Positions 24,526-32,301 of a stretch of 44,044 nt of DNA are shown here, in pieces. Every line of letters starts with the position of its first letter. The stretch's first letter is position 1. The notes below the pieces were generated by a model. The model searched no databases. It was not told where the DNA came from and was given only the letters and a program-made list of their open reading frames with translations. Source of the DNA: Chitinophagaceae bacterium (GTDB lineage: Bacteria; Bacteroidota; Bacteroidia; Chitinophagales; Chitinophagaceae); the NCBI GenBank assembly GCA_947447825.1, contig CANFLL010000027.1, positions 1 to 44,044 on the forward strand, in the 5' to 3' direction. The position numbers and the translations under genes were made by a program.

Positions 24526-24563
24526 GCTAAAGTGGCATTAGATTTAGGGTGGTAAAAGGACAA
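24526..24563 (-). repeat. 38-bp leader repeat, copy 2
   Basis: Matches 17369-17406 at 37 of 38 bases and is placed the same way in front of a start codon. It includes the TTGTCCTTTTA motif on the transcribed strand. A 5-bp-stem hairpin and T-run on the minus strand (24564-24590) lie immediately upstream, so a new transcript may start here. Confidence 0.7.
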
Positions 24564-24591
24564 AAAAACAACCCGTCGAAGACACCGACGT

Positions 24592-24657
24592 GCTACTTTT
24601 TTTTTCGAGTGAGCGCAATGACGTAGGAGTGGAGCGAAGCTCGAAAAAAAAAGTAGC
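24592..24657. repeat. Perfect 18-bp inverted repeat at the edge of the plasmid-like module
   Basis: GCTAC-T9-CGAG (24592-24609) and CTCG-A9-GTAGC (24640-24657) are exact reverse complements around 30 bp of GC-richer DNA. With the adjoining hairpin it could stop transcription in both directions. It marks the left border of the DUF932-RadC-SSB module. Confidence 0.75.
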
Positions 24658-24681
24658 CGCCCCATATCTGGGAACGGCTAC
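24642..24681 (-). terminator. Terminator of the DUF932 operon
   Basis: On the minus strand GTAGCCG (24675-24681) pairs with CGGCTAC (24653-24659), with an inner CCC/GGG, and nine T follow. It lies 22 bp after the DUF932 gene stop. Confidence 0.8.
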
Positions 24682-24702
24682 CGGTTGAGCGTTGGGAGTG
24701 TA

Positions 24703-25707
24703 TTAGTTCAAAAAGTCGTTTGCCTCCAAACAAATTTCAAAAGCCTTTTTAGTACGTTCTAAGCCTGTGCCAAAAAGTATGCTGTTTAGTTTTTGGCTAT
24801 CTGTTTTGTAGGTGTTTACATTTTGATAATAGCCCGTTATTGAATTGTAAGCACCAAATAAAGTGCCTGCGGTTGTTTCCATTTTTTGAGTTTCGCTTGT
24901 CATTGCATACTCGAAAACCTGACCGCAAACCTCCTCGAATTGTCGGCTAAATTCAAAAGCCTTGTTTTCGCTTGCAATTGCTGTAAAAACTTCTTTATTT
25001 GGTGACATTGCAAGCGAAATAAGTTTTTTAAGCTCGTTGTCTGTTATGCGTGTTTTGCTCCACTTGTTAAAAACAGTCTTTAAAATTTCGCTCGTGCTGT
25101 CTGCAATTTTTATAATTCGGGCGGCTTCTGTTAGTTTCTGCTCTGCGTTGGCGGTGTGCTTAATATAAACGGCGTTTGAATGGTTTTTCAATGCCATGTT
25201 TAGGGTATTATTACAAACTATGCGAATAGGTGTAAAAGCTGCCATTATTGAGCCGCTGCCATCGTGCGAAGTAGTCAAGAAAATATATTCTTCTATTAAG
25301 TCATTGCGCCCCACTTTTATAATGTTAGGCATCTTGGCTGTAATGAATATTTTTTCACCGTCTCCCAATGCTCCTGCGGTTTCGTATTGGATGCCGTTGT
25401 TATCCACTAGGGCATCAAAGAAAGAAAAGGCGGTTTTATTCTGTACTACTTCATACTTACTCCCAACAACGCCCAATATTTGGGCGGTGTCGGTTCTTAC
25501 GGTTGCGAAGTGTGTTGTAATATCATCGCCCTCAATTGTTTGGATGGGCTTTTTTGTCACTACATAGTCTAACCCTGCGTAAATTATAGCCTCCCCACTT
25601 GTAGGGTAGTCTTTTACTATTGTTCCTAGTCCGTGCCAAGCTTTTTCCTTTACTGAAAAAAAAGCGTCTTTACCTGTGTTGATGTTCCTATTAATATTGT
25701 GAGCCAT
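24703..25707 (-). CDS. DUF932 domain protein (phage/plasmid-like, 334 aa)
   Basis: The opening MAHNINRNINTGKDAFFSVK followed by EKAWHGLGTIVKDYPTSGEA is the hallmark of DUF932/TIGR03299 proteins found on plasmids, conjugative elements and phages. The middle has FLTTSHDGSGSIMAAFTPIR and IVCNNTLNMAL, and the C-terminus is helical (SETQKMETTAGTLFGAYNSI). The biochemical role is unknown. With RadC and SSB downstream of a common promoter at 27168-27199 it makes a leftward four-gene unit. Confidence 0.88.
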   Translation of the reverse strand: MAHNINRNINTGKDAFFSVKEKAWHGLGTIVKDYPTSGEAIIYAGLDYVVTKKPIQTIEGDDITTHFATVRTDTAQILGVVGSKYEVVQNKTAFSFFDALVDNNGIQYETAGALGDGEKIFITAKMPNIIKVGRNDLIEEYIFLTTSHDGSGSIMAAFTPIRIVCNNTLNMALKNHSNAVYIKHTANAEQKLTEAARIIKIADSTSEILKTVFNKWSKTRITDNELKKLISLAMSPNKEVFTAIASENKAFEFSRQFEEVCGQVFEYAMTSETQKMETTAGTLFGAYNSITGYYQNVNTYKTDSQKLNSILFGTGLERTKKAFEICLEANDFLN

Positions 25708-25733
25708 TGTAAAAAATTTAATTGATTAAAAAA

Positions 25734-26207
25734 TTAGATTAAGCCATCATCCGCAAAACTGAAATATTCATTTTCTGCGTTAATTATTATGTGGTCGTGT
25801 ATGCGAATAGAAAAAAGTTCTGCACCCTGTTTTATTTTTTGCGTAATTTTTTTATCTGCTTCGCTTGGTGTTAAGTTTCCGCTTGGGTGGTTGTGGCTTA
25901 AAATTATCGCTTGTGCGTTTAATTTAATGGCAGCCTGTAGTATTATAATCGGGTCGCAAATTGTACCGTTTATACTTCCCTCGCTTACTTTCATAACAGA
26001 TAAAACGGCGTTTGCATTGTTCAAATACATGGCATAAAAAAACTCTTTATGTGCTATCTTATTAGGGTCGTACACACTGCAAAAAATTTCGCTTGCATTT
26101 CGGCTTCCTTTTATTCTAGGTCGTTCGCTTGCTTTCTGTTTTACCTTGTAGATAATTTCTACTTCTGCCACTTGCAAGCCTCTTGCATCTATATTATTTT
26201 TTTTCAT
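25734..26207 (-). CDS. radC: RadC-type JAB domain protein (157 aa)
   Basis: The JAMM metal site is visible as HNHPSG (residues 105-110) and the Asp in SEADKK (residue 118), after the conserved FFYAMYLNNANAVLSVMKVS and IKLNAQAIILS. The N-terminal helix-hairpin-helix of chromosomal RadC is missing, which is usual for mobile-element copies. RadC's function is unsettled. Mobile copies are linked to DNA metabolism or anti-defence. It lies 11 bases after SSB and 26 bases before DUF932. Confidence 0.87.
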   Translation of the reverse strand: MKKNNIDARGLQVAEVEIIYKVKQKASERPRIKGSRNASEIFCSVYDPNKIAHKEFFYAMYLNNANAVLSVMKVSEGSINGTICDPIIILQAAIKLNAQAIILSHNHPSGNLTPSEADKKITQKIKQGAELFSIRIHDHIIINAENEYFSFADDGLI

Positions 26208-26218
26208 GGTATTGGGTT

Positions 26219-26629
26219 TTAAAATGGCAAATCGGTTGTTTCCTCTTCTGTTAGCTGTTGGGGTGTCATTGCGGGCGTTTTTGCTGTGTAGGTCTCTGTT
26301 GTTGTTGCCTTAGCTTCATTTTTCCCAAACACTTGAAAAAAGGTAACACGAAGGTTAAAATAGGTTTCTAGTTCGCCGTTTTGGTTCACTGCCTTACGGG
26401 GTTTGAAAATACCCATTGCAGTAATACTGCGCCCTTTTACTAGCAAATCTTTTGCTTTTGTATTGTTCCAAATACTGCACCTTATATAAGTCACTTCGTT
26501 TACAATTTCGCCGTTTGTGGCTTTGTATCTTTCATTGCTTGCAACTGTAAAAGATGTAAGGGTATTATCTCCTATTTGCTTAATGGTTGCATCTGCGGTA
26601 ATATTTCCGCTTACTGATAAAATAATCAT
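26219..26629 (-). CDS. ssb: Single-stranded DNA-binding protein (136 aa)
   Basis: An OB fold starts MIILSVSGNITADATIKQIG, with TSFTVASNERYK, VTYIRCSIWN and VKGRSITAMGIFKPRK. A flexible linker leads to the acidic tip TEEETTDLPF that binds partner replication and repair proteins. This arrangement is typical of phage and plasmid SSBs. It is likely used in phage replication together with the primase-helicase at 37252-39681, despite the distance. Confidence 0.9.
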   Translation of the reverse strand: MIILSVSGNITADATIKQIGDNTLTSFTVASNERYKATNGEIVNEVTYIRCSIWNNTKAKDLLVKGRSITAMGIFKPRKAVNQNGELETYFNLRVTFFQVFGKNEAKATTTETYTAKTPAMTPQQLTEEETTDLPF

Positions 26630-26657
26630 GATAAAAAATTGAGGGGATTAATAAAGG

Positions 26658-26685
26658 GTTAACCCCACCCATGAGCGGGGTTAAC
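26658..26685 (-). terminator. Strong hairpin between the leading gene and SSB
   Basis: GTTAACCCC (26658-26666) and GGGGTTAAC (26677-26685) make a perfect 9-bp stem. On the minus strand the following bases (CCCTTTATTA) lack a solid T-run, so it may attenuate or stabilise the transcript rather than end it. Confidence 0.5.
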
Positions 26686-26696
26686 TGATAAAAAAA

Positions 26697-27116
26697 CTAG
26701 ATAGAAAAATCAAATTGCGTTTCAATTTCTTGGAGCTCCGCTCTTAGCTTGTTTTTAGCAAGTTCTACCATTTCGGCAATAACTGTAGAGTTGGAAACTG
26801 TAAAAGAATTTGAATTGCTGTCGGTAAGTCGTAGGCTGCAACTGGATCCAGTAGGGGCAATATAAAATTTGCCAAAGCTTTCTAGGGCTTCAACTATTTT
26901 CTCCCTACGCTCTGAAACCTCTAAAAGGTTTTTTAACTTTTCAATCCTCTTCTCAATGGGTGGTAGTTTTGGTTTTTGTACCTCCTGTTGTGGGGGTTGC
27001 GGTTTGATTTCTGCCGCTTCTACTACCGTTGAAACTACGGGTTTTGCAGTTGTGCCATTTGTTGGCTTTACTACTGTCTCTTTTGGCGGTGTTACGCCGT
27101 TGGTGTTTGTAACCAT
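26697..27116 (-). CDS. Hypothetical plasmid/ICE-type protein (139 aa)
   Basis: A Pro/Thr/Val-rich disordered N-terminus (VTPPKETVVKPTNGTTAKPV) precedes a folded part (IEKRIEKLKNLLEVSERREK, FGKFYIAPTGSSCSLRLTDS). I recall similar proteins beside DUF932 and SSB genes on Bacteroidota mobile elements, without a known function. It is the first gene after the 27168-27199 promoter. Confidence 0.6.
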   Translation of the reverse strand: MVTNTNGVTPPKETVVKPTNGTTAKPVVSTVVEAAEIKPQPPQQEVQKPKLPPIEKRIEKLKNLLEVSERREKIVEALESFGKFYIAPTGSSCSLRLTDSNSNSFTVSNSTVIAEMVELAKNKLRAELQEIETQFDFSI

Positions 27117-27167
27117 AAAATTTGTGCAAGTGTTTAGCGAGGTTGCGCCCCTCCTTTTAATTCCTTA

Positions 27168-27199
27168 TAAAGATACGATTTTTAAACGAGACTAACAAA
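27168..27199 (-). promoter_or_regulatory. Promoter of the plasmid-like module
   Basis: On the minus strand TTTG (27196-27199) and TATCTTTA (27168-27175) are 20 bases apart, matching the Bacteroidota -33/-7 spacing. It drives the hypothetical, SSB, RadC and DUF932 genes. AAAGGAGGGG lies about 35 nt before the start codon. Confidence 0.65.
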
Positions 27200-27227
27200 C
27201 AAAAAACCACCTTTTTTACAATAAATT

Positions 27228-27591
27228 TCAACTATTTTTATTGATTTTCAAACATTTAAATATCTGATTTTTTTTAATTAAAAAAATAGTACAAAAAAAC
27301 TGCCGCCCACACTGTGGCGTTTGTGCGTTCGCATGGGTGGGTGCGTACAGATATATGCAGCGGCGGTGTGCCGCCCCTATAGACCACGCGAAGCGTACCG
27401 CTTCCCTATGGGTGTAGCCCACACTACAGCCCCATGCAAAGCATGTCCTTATTGGCAGTGTCATTAGCTAATGACTCTGCATAACAAAGCCGCAACAGTA
27501 GCAGTCATAGACGTGCTTGTGTTGCGGCGTGTAAACGATTGGAGCGTATACCATGTATAGCGTAAAGCGTGACCCGAAGGGGTACACCCTA
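27228..27591. other. GC-rich structured non-coding region
   Basis: No convincing gene lies here. A 78-codon minus frame exists but is Cys/Arg/His-rich and crosses the hairpins. The DNA from 27300 is markedly richer in GC than the phage genes. It holds the perfect palindrome GTCATTAGCTAATGAC (27460-27475), the inverted repeat GCCGCAACA/TGTTGCGGC (about 27487-27527), the small hairpin CATGC-AAA-GCATG (27434-27446) and several CGCCCAC-type repeats. It is a candidate origin, oriT-like relic or small-RNA locus of the inserted module. Confidence 0.5.
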
Positions 27592-29226
27592 CTAACCTAT
27601 CATAATAGAATCGGATACATAGTTATCATTAGAGAAGCTTAACCCACTCTCTAAAATACCTGTTACTAATTGGTCTGCTGTATCGGAGTAATGCGTAGAC
27701 TCTTGCGCTGGTACATTCATATCATGCTCTGTACGCTTATCCTTTCCAAAGCCATCCTTTCTTTGCTCTGCCTGACTGTTATACATAGATAGTATTAAGT
27801 CGCTACAATTCTCTCTGTTAACGCTAAACCTCTTTTTATAAGTACCATTATTAGTTAGGAAGTTACCCCACATACGATACTTCTTTTCATGGTTTGGAGC
27901 CTTACCCATATACATAGGTTTAACTACAAACTTATGTCTTCTAAGGTTGGTTATCACTTCATCGCATATACGTGTCTGTCTATCATCACCAACGGCTGTG
28001 TGGTCATACCAATAGTACACTAACCTACGCTTCATGGGTCTATAATAGGCACAGAAGTCATTCACTACTGCATCTAGTTTATTAGGGTACAATGCGTGCA
28101 TACCTTTTAAGAACCTCAATTCAGTTGGGTAATCTTGTGCTACCAATAGTGGGTGGATACGCCTGTTATAATCCAGTGCGATGTGCATGGGCATATCCAT
28201 ATTAAGGTCTTTATCCTTACGGCAATCGAATGAAGGGTTAGCATAGTCTATTTCAGTAGCATCAAAGTAATCTTCATTCTCACTGAAGTAACCGTGTACC
28301 TCTTCATCAAGATCAGGATAGAACCCATTCTCTAGCTTTAACGGACGTAAGTTTAGAATCTGTGTATCGAACTGAAATTGGCTGGTGTCACGCAATTGTT
28401 GTTTGATGTAGTCAATACCAAGGGCGTGAATATTCTCCAGCGTAGAAGCTTCATGATAATAGAGCAAGCCTTTGCGCAACTGACGCATCTCGTCATCAAT
28501 AACGGCAATCTGTTTGGCAATCTCAACTTGTACAGGTTTATTAGATTTTTTGTAAAAGTGACTTAGTTTATACCTAGCTACCTGAAGCTGCCATATCTGG
28601 TTGACAGCTTCCTTATCCATGTCATTAATCTTATCAAGTATCCACCTGCCGGAAGAGCCGACAGGCATATCGGTAGTGAATGTTATTCCATGATGATAAG
28701 GATTACCTGCAAAGGCAGGAATGATACCTCTGTTGGCAGGGAATAGTTCAGTTTTTAGCTTTTCTTCATTGAGCAACTTTGCTTCATCTCCGATTATCCA
28801 GTCGATGGTGATACCATTACTAGAGCCTTTTCTATCCTGACTGATGATGTGGCATCCGCCACCATTAAACCAACTGATAAAATACTTATAGTCGAGCGGT
28901 GGGCGGTAAGGACCTTTCCAACCCCACATCTTTTTCCATTTGTCGGATGGTTTACGTCCGACAAGGAAATGATGATCCATAATATAGCCAAGGTTTTGCC
29001 ATCCTGCAATGAGACCAGGTAAAGTTCTGGTGAATGCCTGAGAGTAGGTAGCAGATACGGCAACGCCCGTTCCCCTTGGCATGGTACCTAAATAACACTG
29101 TGCGCTTTTTGGTGCAAGAATACCTTCACTTTTACCAGTACCACGTCCAGCTACTACCATTTCACTGCCTGCACCTACAAGCATACTTTTAAGCTGAGGC
29201 TTATTAAAATGTAGTTTCTTATCCAT
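27592..29226 (-). CDS. terL: Terminase large subunit (544 aa)
   Basis: This is the motor that packages DNA into the capsid. Walker A is AGRGTGKS (residues 26-33), a Walker B-like hydrophobic strand is TIDWIIGDEAKLL, and the C-terminal nuclease has MHIALDYNRR with the metal-binding Asp, then WYDHTAVGDD. Length is usual. It starts within the last 8 nt of the small-subunit-like gene. GC-rich DNA and a plasmid-like module follow, which separates it from portal. Confidence 0.92.
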   Translation of the reverse strand: MDKKLHFNKPQLKSMLVGAGSEMVVAGRGTGKSEGILAPKSAQCYLGTMPRGTGVAVSATYSQAFTRTLPGLIAGWQNLGYIMDHHFLVGRKPSDKWKKMWGWKGPYRPPLDYKYFISWFNGGGCHIISQDRKGSSNGITIDWIIGDEAKLLNEEKLKTELFPANRGIIPAFAGNPYHHGITFTTDMPVGSSGRWILDKINDMDKEAVNQIWQLQVARYKLSHFYKKSNKPVQVEIAKQIAVIDDEMRQLRKGLLYYHEASTLENIHALGIDYIKQQLRDTSQFQFDTQILNLRPLKLENGFYPDLDEEVHGYFSENEDYFDATEIDYANPSFDCRKDKDLNMDMPMHIALDYNRRIHPLLVAQDYPTELRFLKGMHALYPNKLDAVVNDFCAYYRPMKRRLVYYWYDHTAVGDDRQTRICDEVITNLRRHKFVVKPMYMGKAPNHEKKYRMWGNFLTNNGTYKKRFSVNRENCSDLILSMYNSQAEQRKDGFGKDKRTEHDMNVPAQESTHYSDTADQLVTGILESGLSFSNDNYVSDSIMIG

Positions 29227-29887
29227 TGTTTAAGTCTTCGTGGTCAATATCTTCAGTATCAAAATGACTAAATACATCCATATTAATTTTGACAGTTCTT
29301 TTCGCATTAATAGTGTCAAGTAATTCTTTCATGTTGATGTCTGGAGCTCCAAGCAATCTAGGGTCAAATGTGGCTTCTATTTTATGGCCTTCAAATAGTT
29401 CCCCTGCTGAGTCGTCGGTTTCTTCTATGGATGCAAGTAAAGATTGAATTACTTTAGAGTAAGCCGCTGCATTTTTATGGTCGCCCAACTCAAGGCATTT
29501 GCGCCGGGCATCCTTCAGTATTTCTTTCTCTACGATTATTTCAAATCGTTTATTGATATTGATGAATGAAGGGAATATTTCTTTGGTGGCATTGATGTCC
29601 TCGTATGCTTGTGCTTGCTTAATGCCATAGAAATTGATAAGCTGAGTAAGGACTTCCTTTTCGGTGTATTTACCAGAAATCAATTGATTGTAAACAAATT
29701 GGTAGCGTTTAAGCTTTTCCTCTTGTATGGGGGTTAATTGAAAGTCTCCAAATCGATTGGAAAGAAATCCTTTGATTGTCTGCCAATCACGAGTTTTTTC
29801 CATAAGAATATCGGTGGCATTTTGCAACTGATTTGCTTTGACGGAAAGAATTTCTTTGAGTTTGGGAACCTTGTTTTCTTTTTTCAT
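29219..29887 (-). CDS. Putative terminase small subunit (222 aa)
   Basis: The gene is directly upstream of and overlaps the large terminase, the standard place for the small subunit. The protein is helical throughout (LKEILSVKANQLQNATDILM, EKEVLTQLINFYGIKQAQAY) and acidic at the end (FDTEDIDHEDLNNG). The IKQAQAYEDINATKEIF stretch recalls DNA-binding helices of small terminases. Identity is inferred mainly from context. Confidence 0.6.
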   Translation of the reverse strand: MKKENKVPKLKEILSVKANQLQNATDILMEKTRDWQTIKGFLSNRFGDFQLTPIQEEKLKRYQFVYNQLISGKYTEKEVLTQLINFYGIKQAQAYEDINATKEIFPSFININKRFEIIVEKEILKDARRKCLELGDHKNAAAYSKVIQSLLASIEETDDSAGELFEGHKIEATFDPRLLGAPDINMKELLDTINAKRTVKINMDVFSHFDTEDIDHEDLNNG

Positions 29888-30174
29888 TTATCGATCATTT
29901 TAACCTTGCTTTTCAATAACATGTCAAGAGCCAATGTTTGTGCAGGGCTACTGCCGCTTTTGGCAAGTTTGATAACACTTTTACGAAGGTCTACTTCACT
30001 TTGTAATCTGCCAGAATGGAATGCCTTATAACCTTCACTTTCTTGGATGATATCGCATTGCATAATAAAATGTTCAACATCTAACTCAAGCATCATTGCT
30101 ACTTCACGGGGTGTAAAGAACAAAGCAGCCAAATCAGTAATTTGTTTTAATAGATCATTCGAATATTGTTGCAT
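29884..30174 (-). CDS. Small HTH-like protein in the packaging operon (96 aa)
   Basis: The segment LAALFFTPREVAMMLELDVE reads like a helix-turn-helix, and SGRLQSEVDLRKSVIKLAKS resembles a terminase-associated helix. It overlaps both neighbours (4 nt with the terminase-small-like gene, 20 nt with the PLD gene). It could be the true DNA-recognition terminase small subunit or its partner. Confidence 0.55.
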   Translation of the reverse strand: MQQYSNDLLKQITDLAALFFTPREVAMMLELDVEHFIMQCDIIQESEGYKAFHSGRLQSEVDLRKSVIKLAKSGSSPAQTLALDMLLKSKVKMIDK

Positions 30175-30730
30175 CTGTCATTACTTTTTCAATCCAATTA
30201 ATATGAAACTCTGCTACTTCTTTATTCGTGCTTACTATACCTGCCTCAATGCGCGGGTTTTGTGTCCAGTTTGCACTAGCAACGATGGTAACACAACCAA
30301 AATCACTTTTTATTACTGTAACCTTAGCATGTATAGATGTAAGGAATATTGAGTTTATGTTCATTGAAGCCAAGTGAAATACTTCTGGAGTGCGAACCTT
30401 GGCGCGATAGTCAAGAAGCATCTTTACATTAGTAATATCGCCTCGCTCTTGTGCCAATATCAGTTGCCTTATGGGAAACTCCCTGATGGCATAAGTAGTG
30501 ATGTAAAGCTGTGCCGGTTTATATATTGTAAGAAGCTGCATTACTAGGTCGTGCATGCTCCAATCGCCATCACTGATAAAGTGAACGTGTTCACTGGTTT
30601 TAATTGCTTCAACCAATAGTTTCAACTTGTCGGGATTGCGACAGATAACCATATCAAAGGTTGATACAGTTTCAGCATGAAGGTGGTTTTCATCAACCTT
30701 TATATCGTCTTCGATTTTAATGAGTGCCAT
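30155..30730 (-). CDS. Phospholipase D-fold protein, putative nuclease (191 aa)
   Basis: One HxK motif appears in SIHAKVTVIKSDFG (near residue 134), followed by VASANWTQNPRIEAGIV, the usual PLD-superfamily ending with Asn and Glu. A single HKD half suggests a homodimer, as in Nuc-type nucleases. The N-terminal part (HVHFISDGDWSMHDLVMQLL) is the other half of the fold. It lies in an overlapping operon with terminase genes, so a DNA-processing role is likely. The Asp of the classic HxKx4D is present as D within KSDFG. Confidence 0.7.
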   Translation of the reverse strand: MALIKIEDDIKVDENHLHAETVSTFDMVICRNPDKLKLLVEAIKTSEHVHFISDGDWSMHDLVMQLLTIYKPAQLYITTYAIREFPIRQLILAQERGDITNVKMLLDYRAKVRTPEVFHLASMNINSIFLTSIHAKVTVIKSDFGCVTIVASANWTQNPRIEAGIVSTNKEVAEFHINWIEKVMTDATIFE

Positions 30731-31437
30731 CTTCCTTCTAATTTTTTAATACTTTCTTCATGCTCCTGTAGTGATACTATTCTTTCAGGTGTTGGTGCAA
30801 GCTTCTTTTTCTTATTGTAATTCTTCCTGAGATTGTCGAGTGTAGGCTTTACCAGTTCATCTGTTAGGTGGCTGTATTTATCCTGCGCATCAAGCTCTGT
30901 TAAATCACTTGCAGGAAGAGAGCCGTTCTTGTATACATAATCGGCTTTATCATATAGTTCACTTACTCGTTGATAATCCTTTACGATGTCGATGGCCATT
31001 CTTGCCCTGGTCTCAACTTTGTCTGGAGGGTTTACATTAAGAAAAGCGTCTCCCTTGATGTCTGCAAATAACAAAGCCCTTTGATTCATGATTTGTTTGT
31101 AAAGAAGATCTGCTTCTTTTTTACATGCATCATAGAGCGTTGGATTGACAGGGGAGAAGTTATCAGAAGTAACTACGACTGTTTTTTTAGTCTTTTGGAT
31201 AGCCATCACCTTGTTAATGATATTTTCAGTTGCTTCCTGCTCAGGTGTTTTTTGTGCTTTAAGTTCTTGGCAAATGCGTAGTAATTCCTCCTGAAGCTTA
31301 TTATACCCCCAATCTGTTTTTCCGTTAGTCTTTAGTACAGAAAGTATTTTAGGGTTATGCTGTAGTTTTTCGTACAGAATAACCCCGCTATAAAACTCCC
31401 TTGTACCATTGAGCCATGCTCTAATTATATCTAGCAT
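30700..31437 (-). CDS. Hypothetical phage protein in the packaging operon (245 aa)
   Basis: A helical protein starting MLDIIRAWLNGTREFYSGVI with KTNGKTDWGYNKLQEELLRI and a basic C-terminus (NLRKNYNKKKKLAPTPERIV). It resembles uncharacterised proteins I associate with Bacteroidota phage packaging clusters. Its 3' end overlaps the PLD gene by 31 nt. A perfect hairpin lies just upstream of the start. Confidence 0.55.
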   Translation of the reverse strand: MLDIIRAWLNGTREFYSGVILYEKLQHNPKILSVLKTNGKTDWGYNKLQEELLRICQELKAQKTPEQEATENIINKVMAIQKTKKTVVVTSDNFSPVNPTLYDACKKEADLLYKQIMNQRALLFADIKGDAFLNVNPPDKVETRARMAIDIVKDYQRVSELYDKADYVYKNGSLPASDLTELDAQDKYSHLTDELVKPTLDNLRKNYNKKKKLAPTPERIVSLQEHEESIKKLEGRWHSLKSKTI

Positions 31438-31452
31438 AGTTCAATAATACAA

Positions 31453-31479
31453 GATGGCGAACGCCATCTAAAGGACAAT
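31453..31479 (-). promoter_or_regulatory. Perfect hairpin joined to the TTGTCCTTTA motif
   Basis: AGATGGCG (31453-31460) and CGCCATCT (31463-31470) are exact complements separated by two bases. On the transcribed strand the hairpin is immediately preceded by TTGTCCTTTA, which itself follows the stop of 31479-31772. No T-run follows, so termination is unlikely and RNA processing or translation control is more plausible. Confidence 0.45.
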
Positions 31480-31772
31480 TAATAAAAATGAGAATTTGTG
31501 TCTATTTGATTATTGTACCAGTCCTTTGCCTCTTTTGCAATTTTAAGTATTAATGATTTTCTTTCTAAGTCTTGAACTGCTGTTGGCTCAATGCTTTGCA
31601 TATAATTAATTGGTGACCAATCTTCTAAAAGTATTAAATCGTACCCTTTTTTACCTATGCTTTTTTCGAACTTAAAAATTAATCTAGGCTCAAGGCAATG
31701 AATGATAAAAGGTCCTTTACTTTTTGTGTTCTGTGGATTGCTGAAAAGAAAGCGTGGATATTCTCTAGCCAT
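31479..31772 (-). CDS. Small hypothetical phage protein (97 aa)
   Basis: Begins MAREYPRFLFSNPQNTKSKG and contains FIIHCLEPRLIFKFEKS and YDLILLEDWSPINYMQ. The family is not recognised. Its TAA is directly followed by the recurrent TTGTCCTTTA motif. It lies between head and packaging genes. Confidence 0.5.
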   Translation of the reverse strand: MAREYPRFLFSNPQNTKSKGPFIIHCLEPRLIFKFEKSIGKKGYDLILLEDWSPINYMQSIEPTAVQDLERKSLILKIAKEAKDWYNNQIDTNSHFY

Positions 31773-31825
31773 AGTGAAGTTTATCAGAGTTTATACAGGT
31801 GATGCGCCTGTTTATGAGTGTAAAG

Positions 31826-32161
31826 TTAAGCGTTTCTCTTGAATAACCATTCAAATCTCATTTCACCGAAATCATTGAACTTATAGCCTAGTTCATGCAA
31901 CCATATATTTACTGAGTTGATAGTGAATTCATTTGAATAAGGAAATATGCTTATTAATTTTTCGTAGACTTCTGAAGAGGAAAGATGAAACTCAGTTTCG
32001 TTGATATTGTCGGCTGGACAATATAGATCAAGCAAGCATTTCTTTATCCTGGTAATAAGTTCATTTTCGGGAACATCTTGCTTATCCTTTTTATCAGTAG
32101 CATTGATGATTACTTCGTTTTCTGAAACTTCCTGTTTTTCTTTTTCATTAGTTTCTTCCAT
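31826..32161 (-). CDS. Small acidic hypothetical protein (111 aa)
   Basis: The first 35 residues contain an imprecise internal duplication (KEKQEVSENEVIINATDKKD then KQDVPENELITRIKK). The rest reads as a small helical domain (SSSEVYEKLISIFPYSNEFT) ending in WLFKRNA. The region upstream carries three GCGAATAC-type motifs and an inverted repeat, which suggests its own control. Confidence 0.5.
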   Translation of the reverse strand: MEETNEKEKQEVSENEVIINATDKKDKQDVPENELITRIKKCLLDLYCPADNINETEFHLSSSEVYEKLISIFPYSNEFTINSVNIWLHELGYKFNDFGEMRFEWLFKRNA

Positions 32162-32162
32162 C

Positions 32163-32280
32163 GTATTCGCTTTTTAAAAATTAGTGGCTGCTGTACGCGA
32201 ATACATAGGTTGTCCCAAATGGATAGAAATCCAAGCAGCCACCATTAAGATAGCTTTTGAAACAACTGTAAGTATTCGCG
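32163..32280. promoter_or_regulatory. Control region with TATTCGC motifs and inverted repeat
   Basis: This gap holds GTATTCGC (32163-32170), the inverted copy TGTACGCGAATACA (32192-32205, arms TGTA/TACA) and GTATTCGCG (32272-32280). An exact 9-bp inverted repeat GTGGCTGCT (32184-32192) / AGCAGCCAC (32234-32242) encloses 41 bp. It lies between a terminator and the start of 31826-32161. A 61-codon minus frame crosses it but overlaps the terminator and is probably not a gene. Confidence 0.5.
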
Positions 32281-32301
32281 TCTGGCGAAAGTAACAAAAA
32301 A

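Noticed and set aside
27228-27464. 78-aa leftward frame in the GC-rich intergenic region
   Set aside because: It crosses hairpins and is Cys/Arg/His-rich. No ribosome site or coupling supports it.
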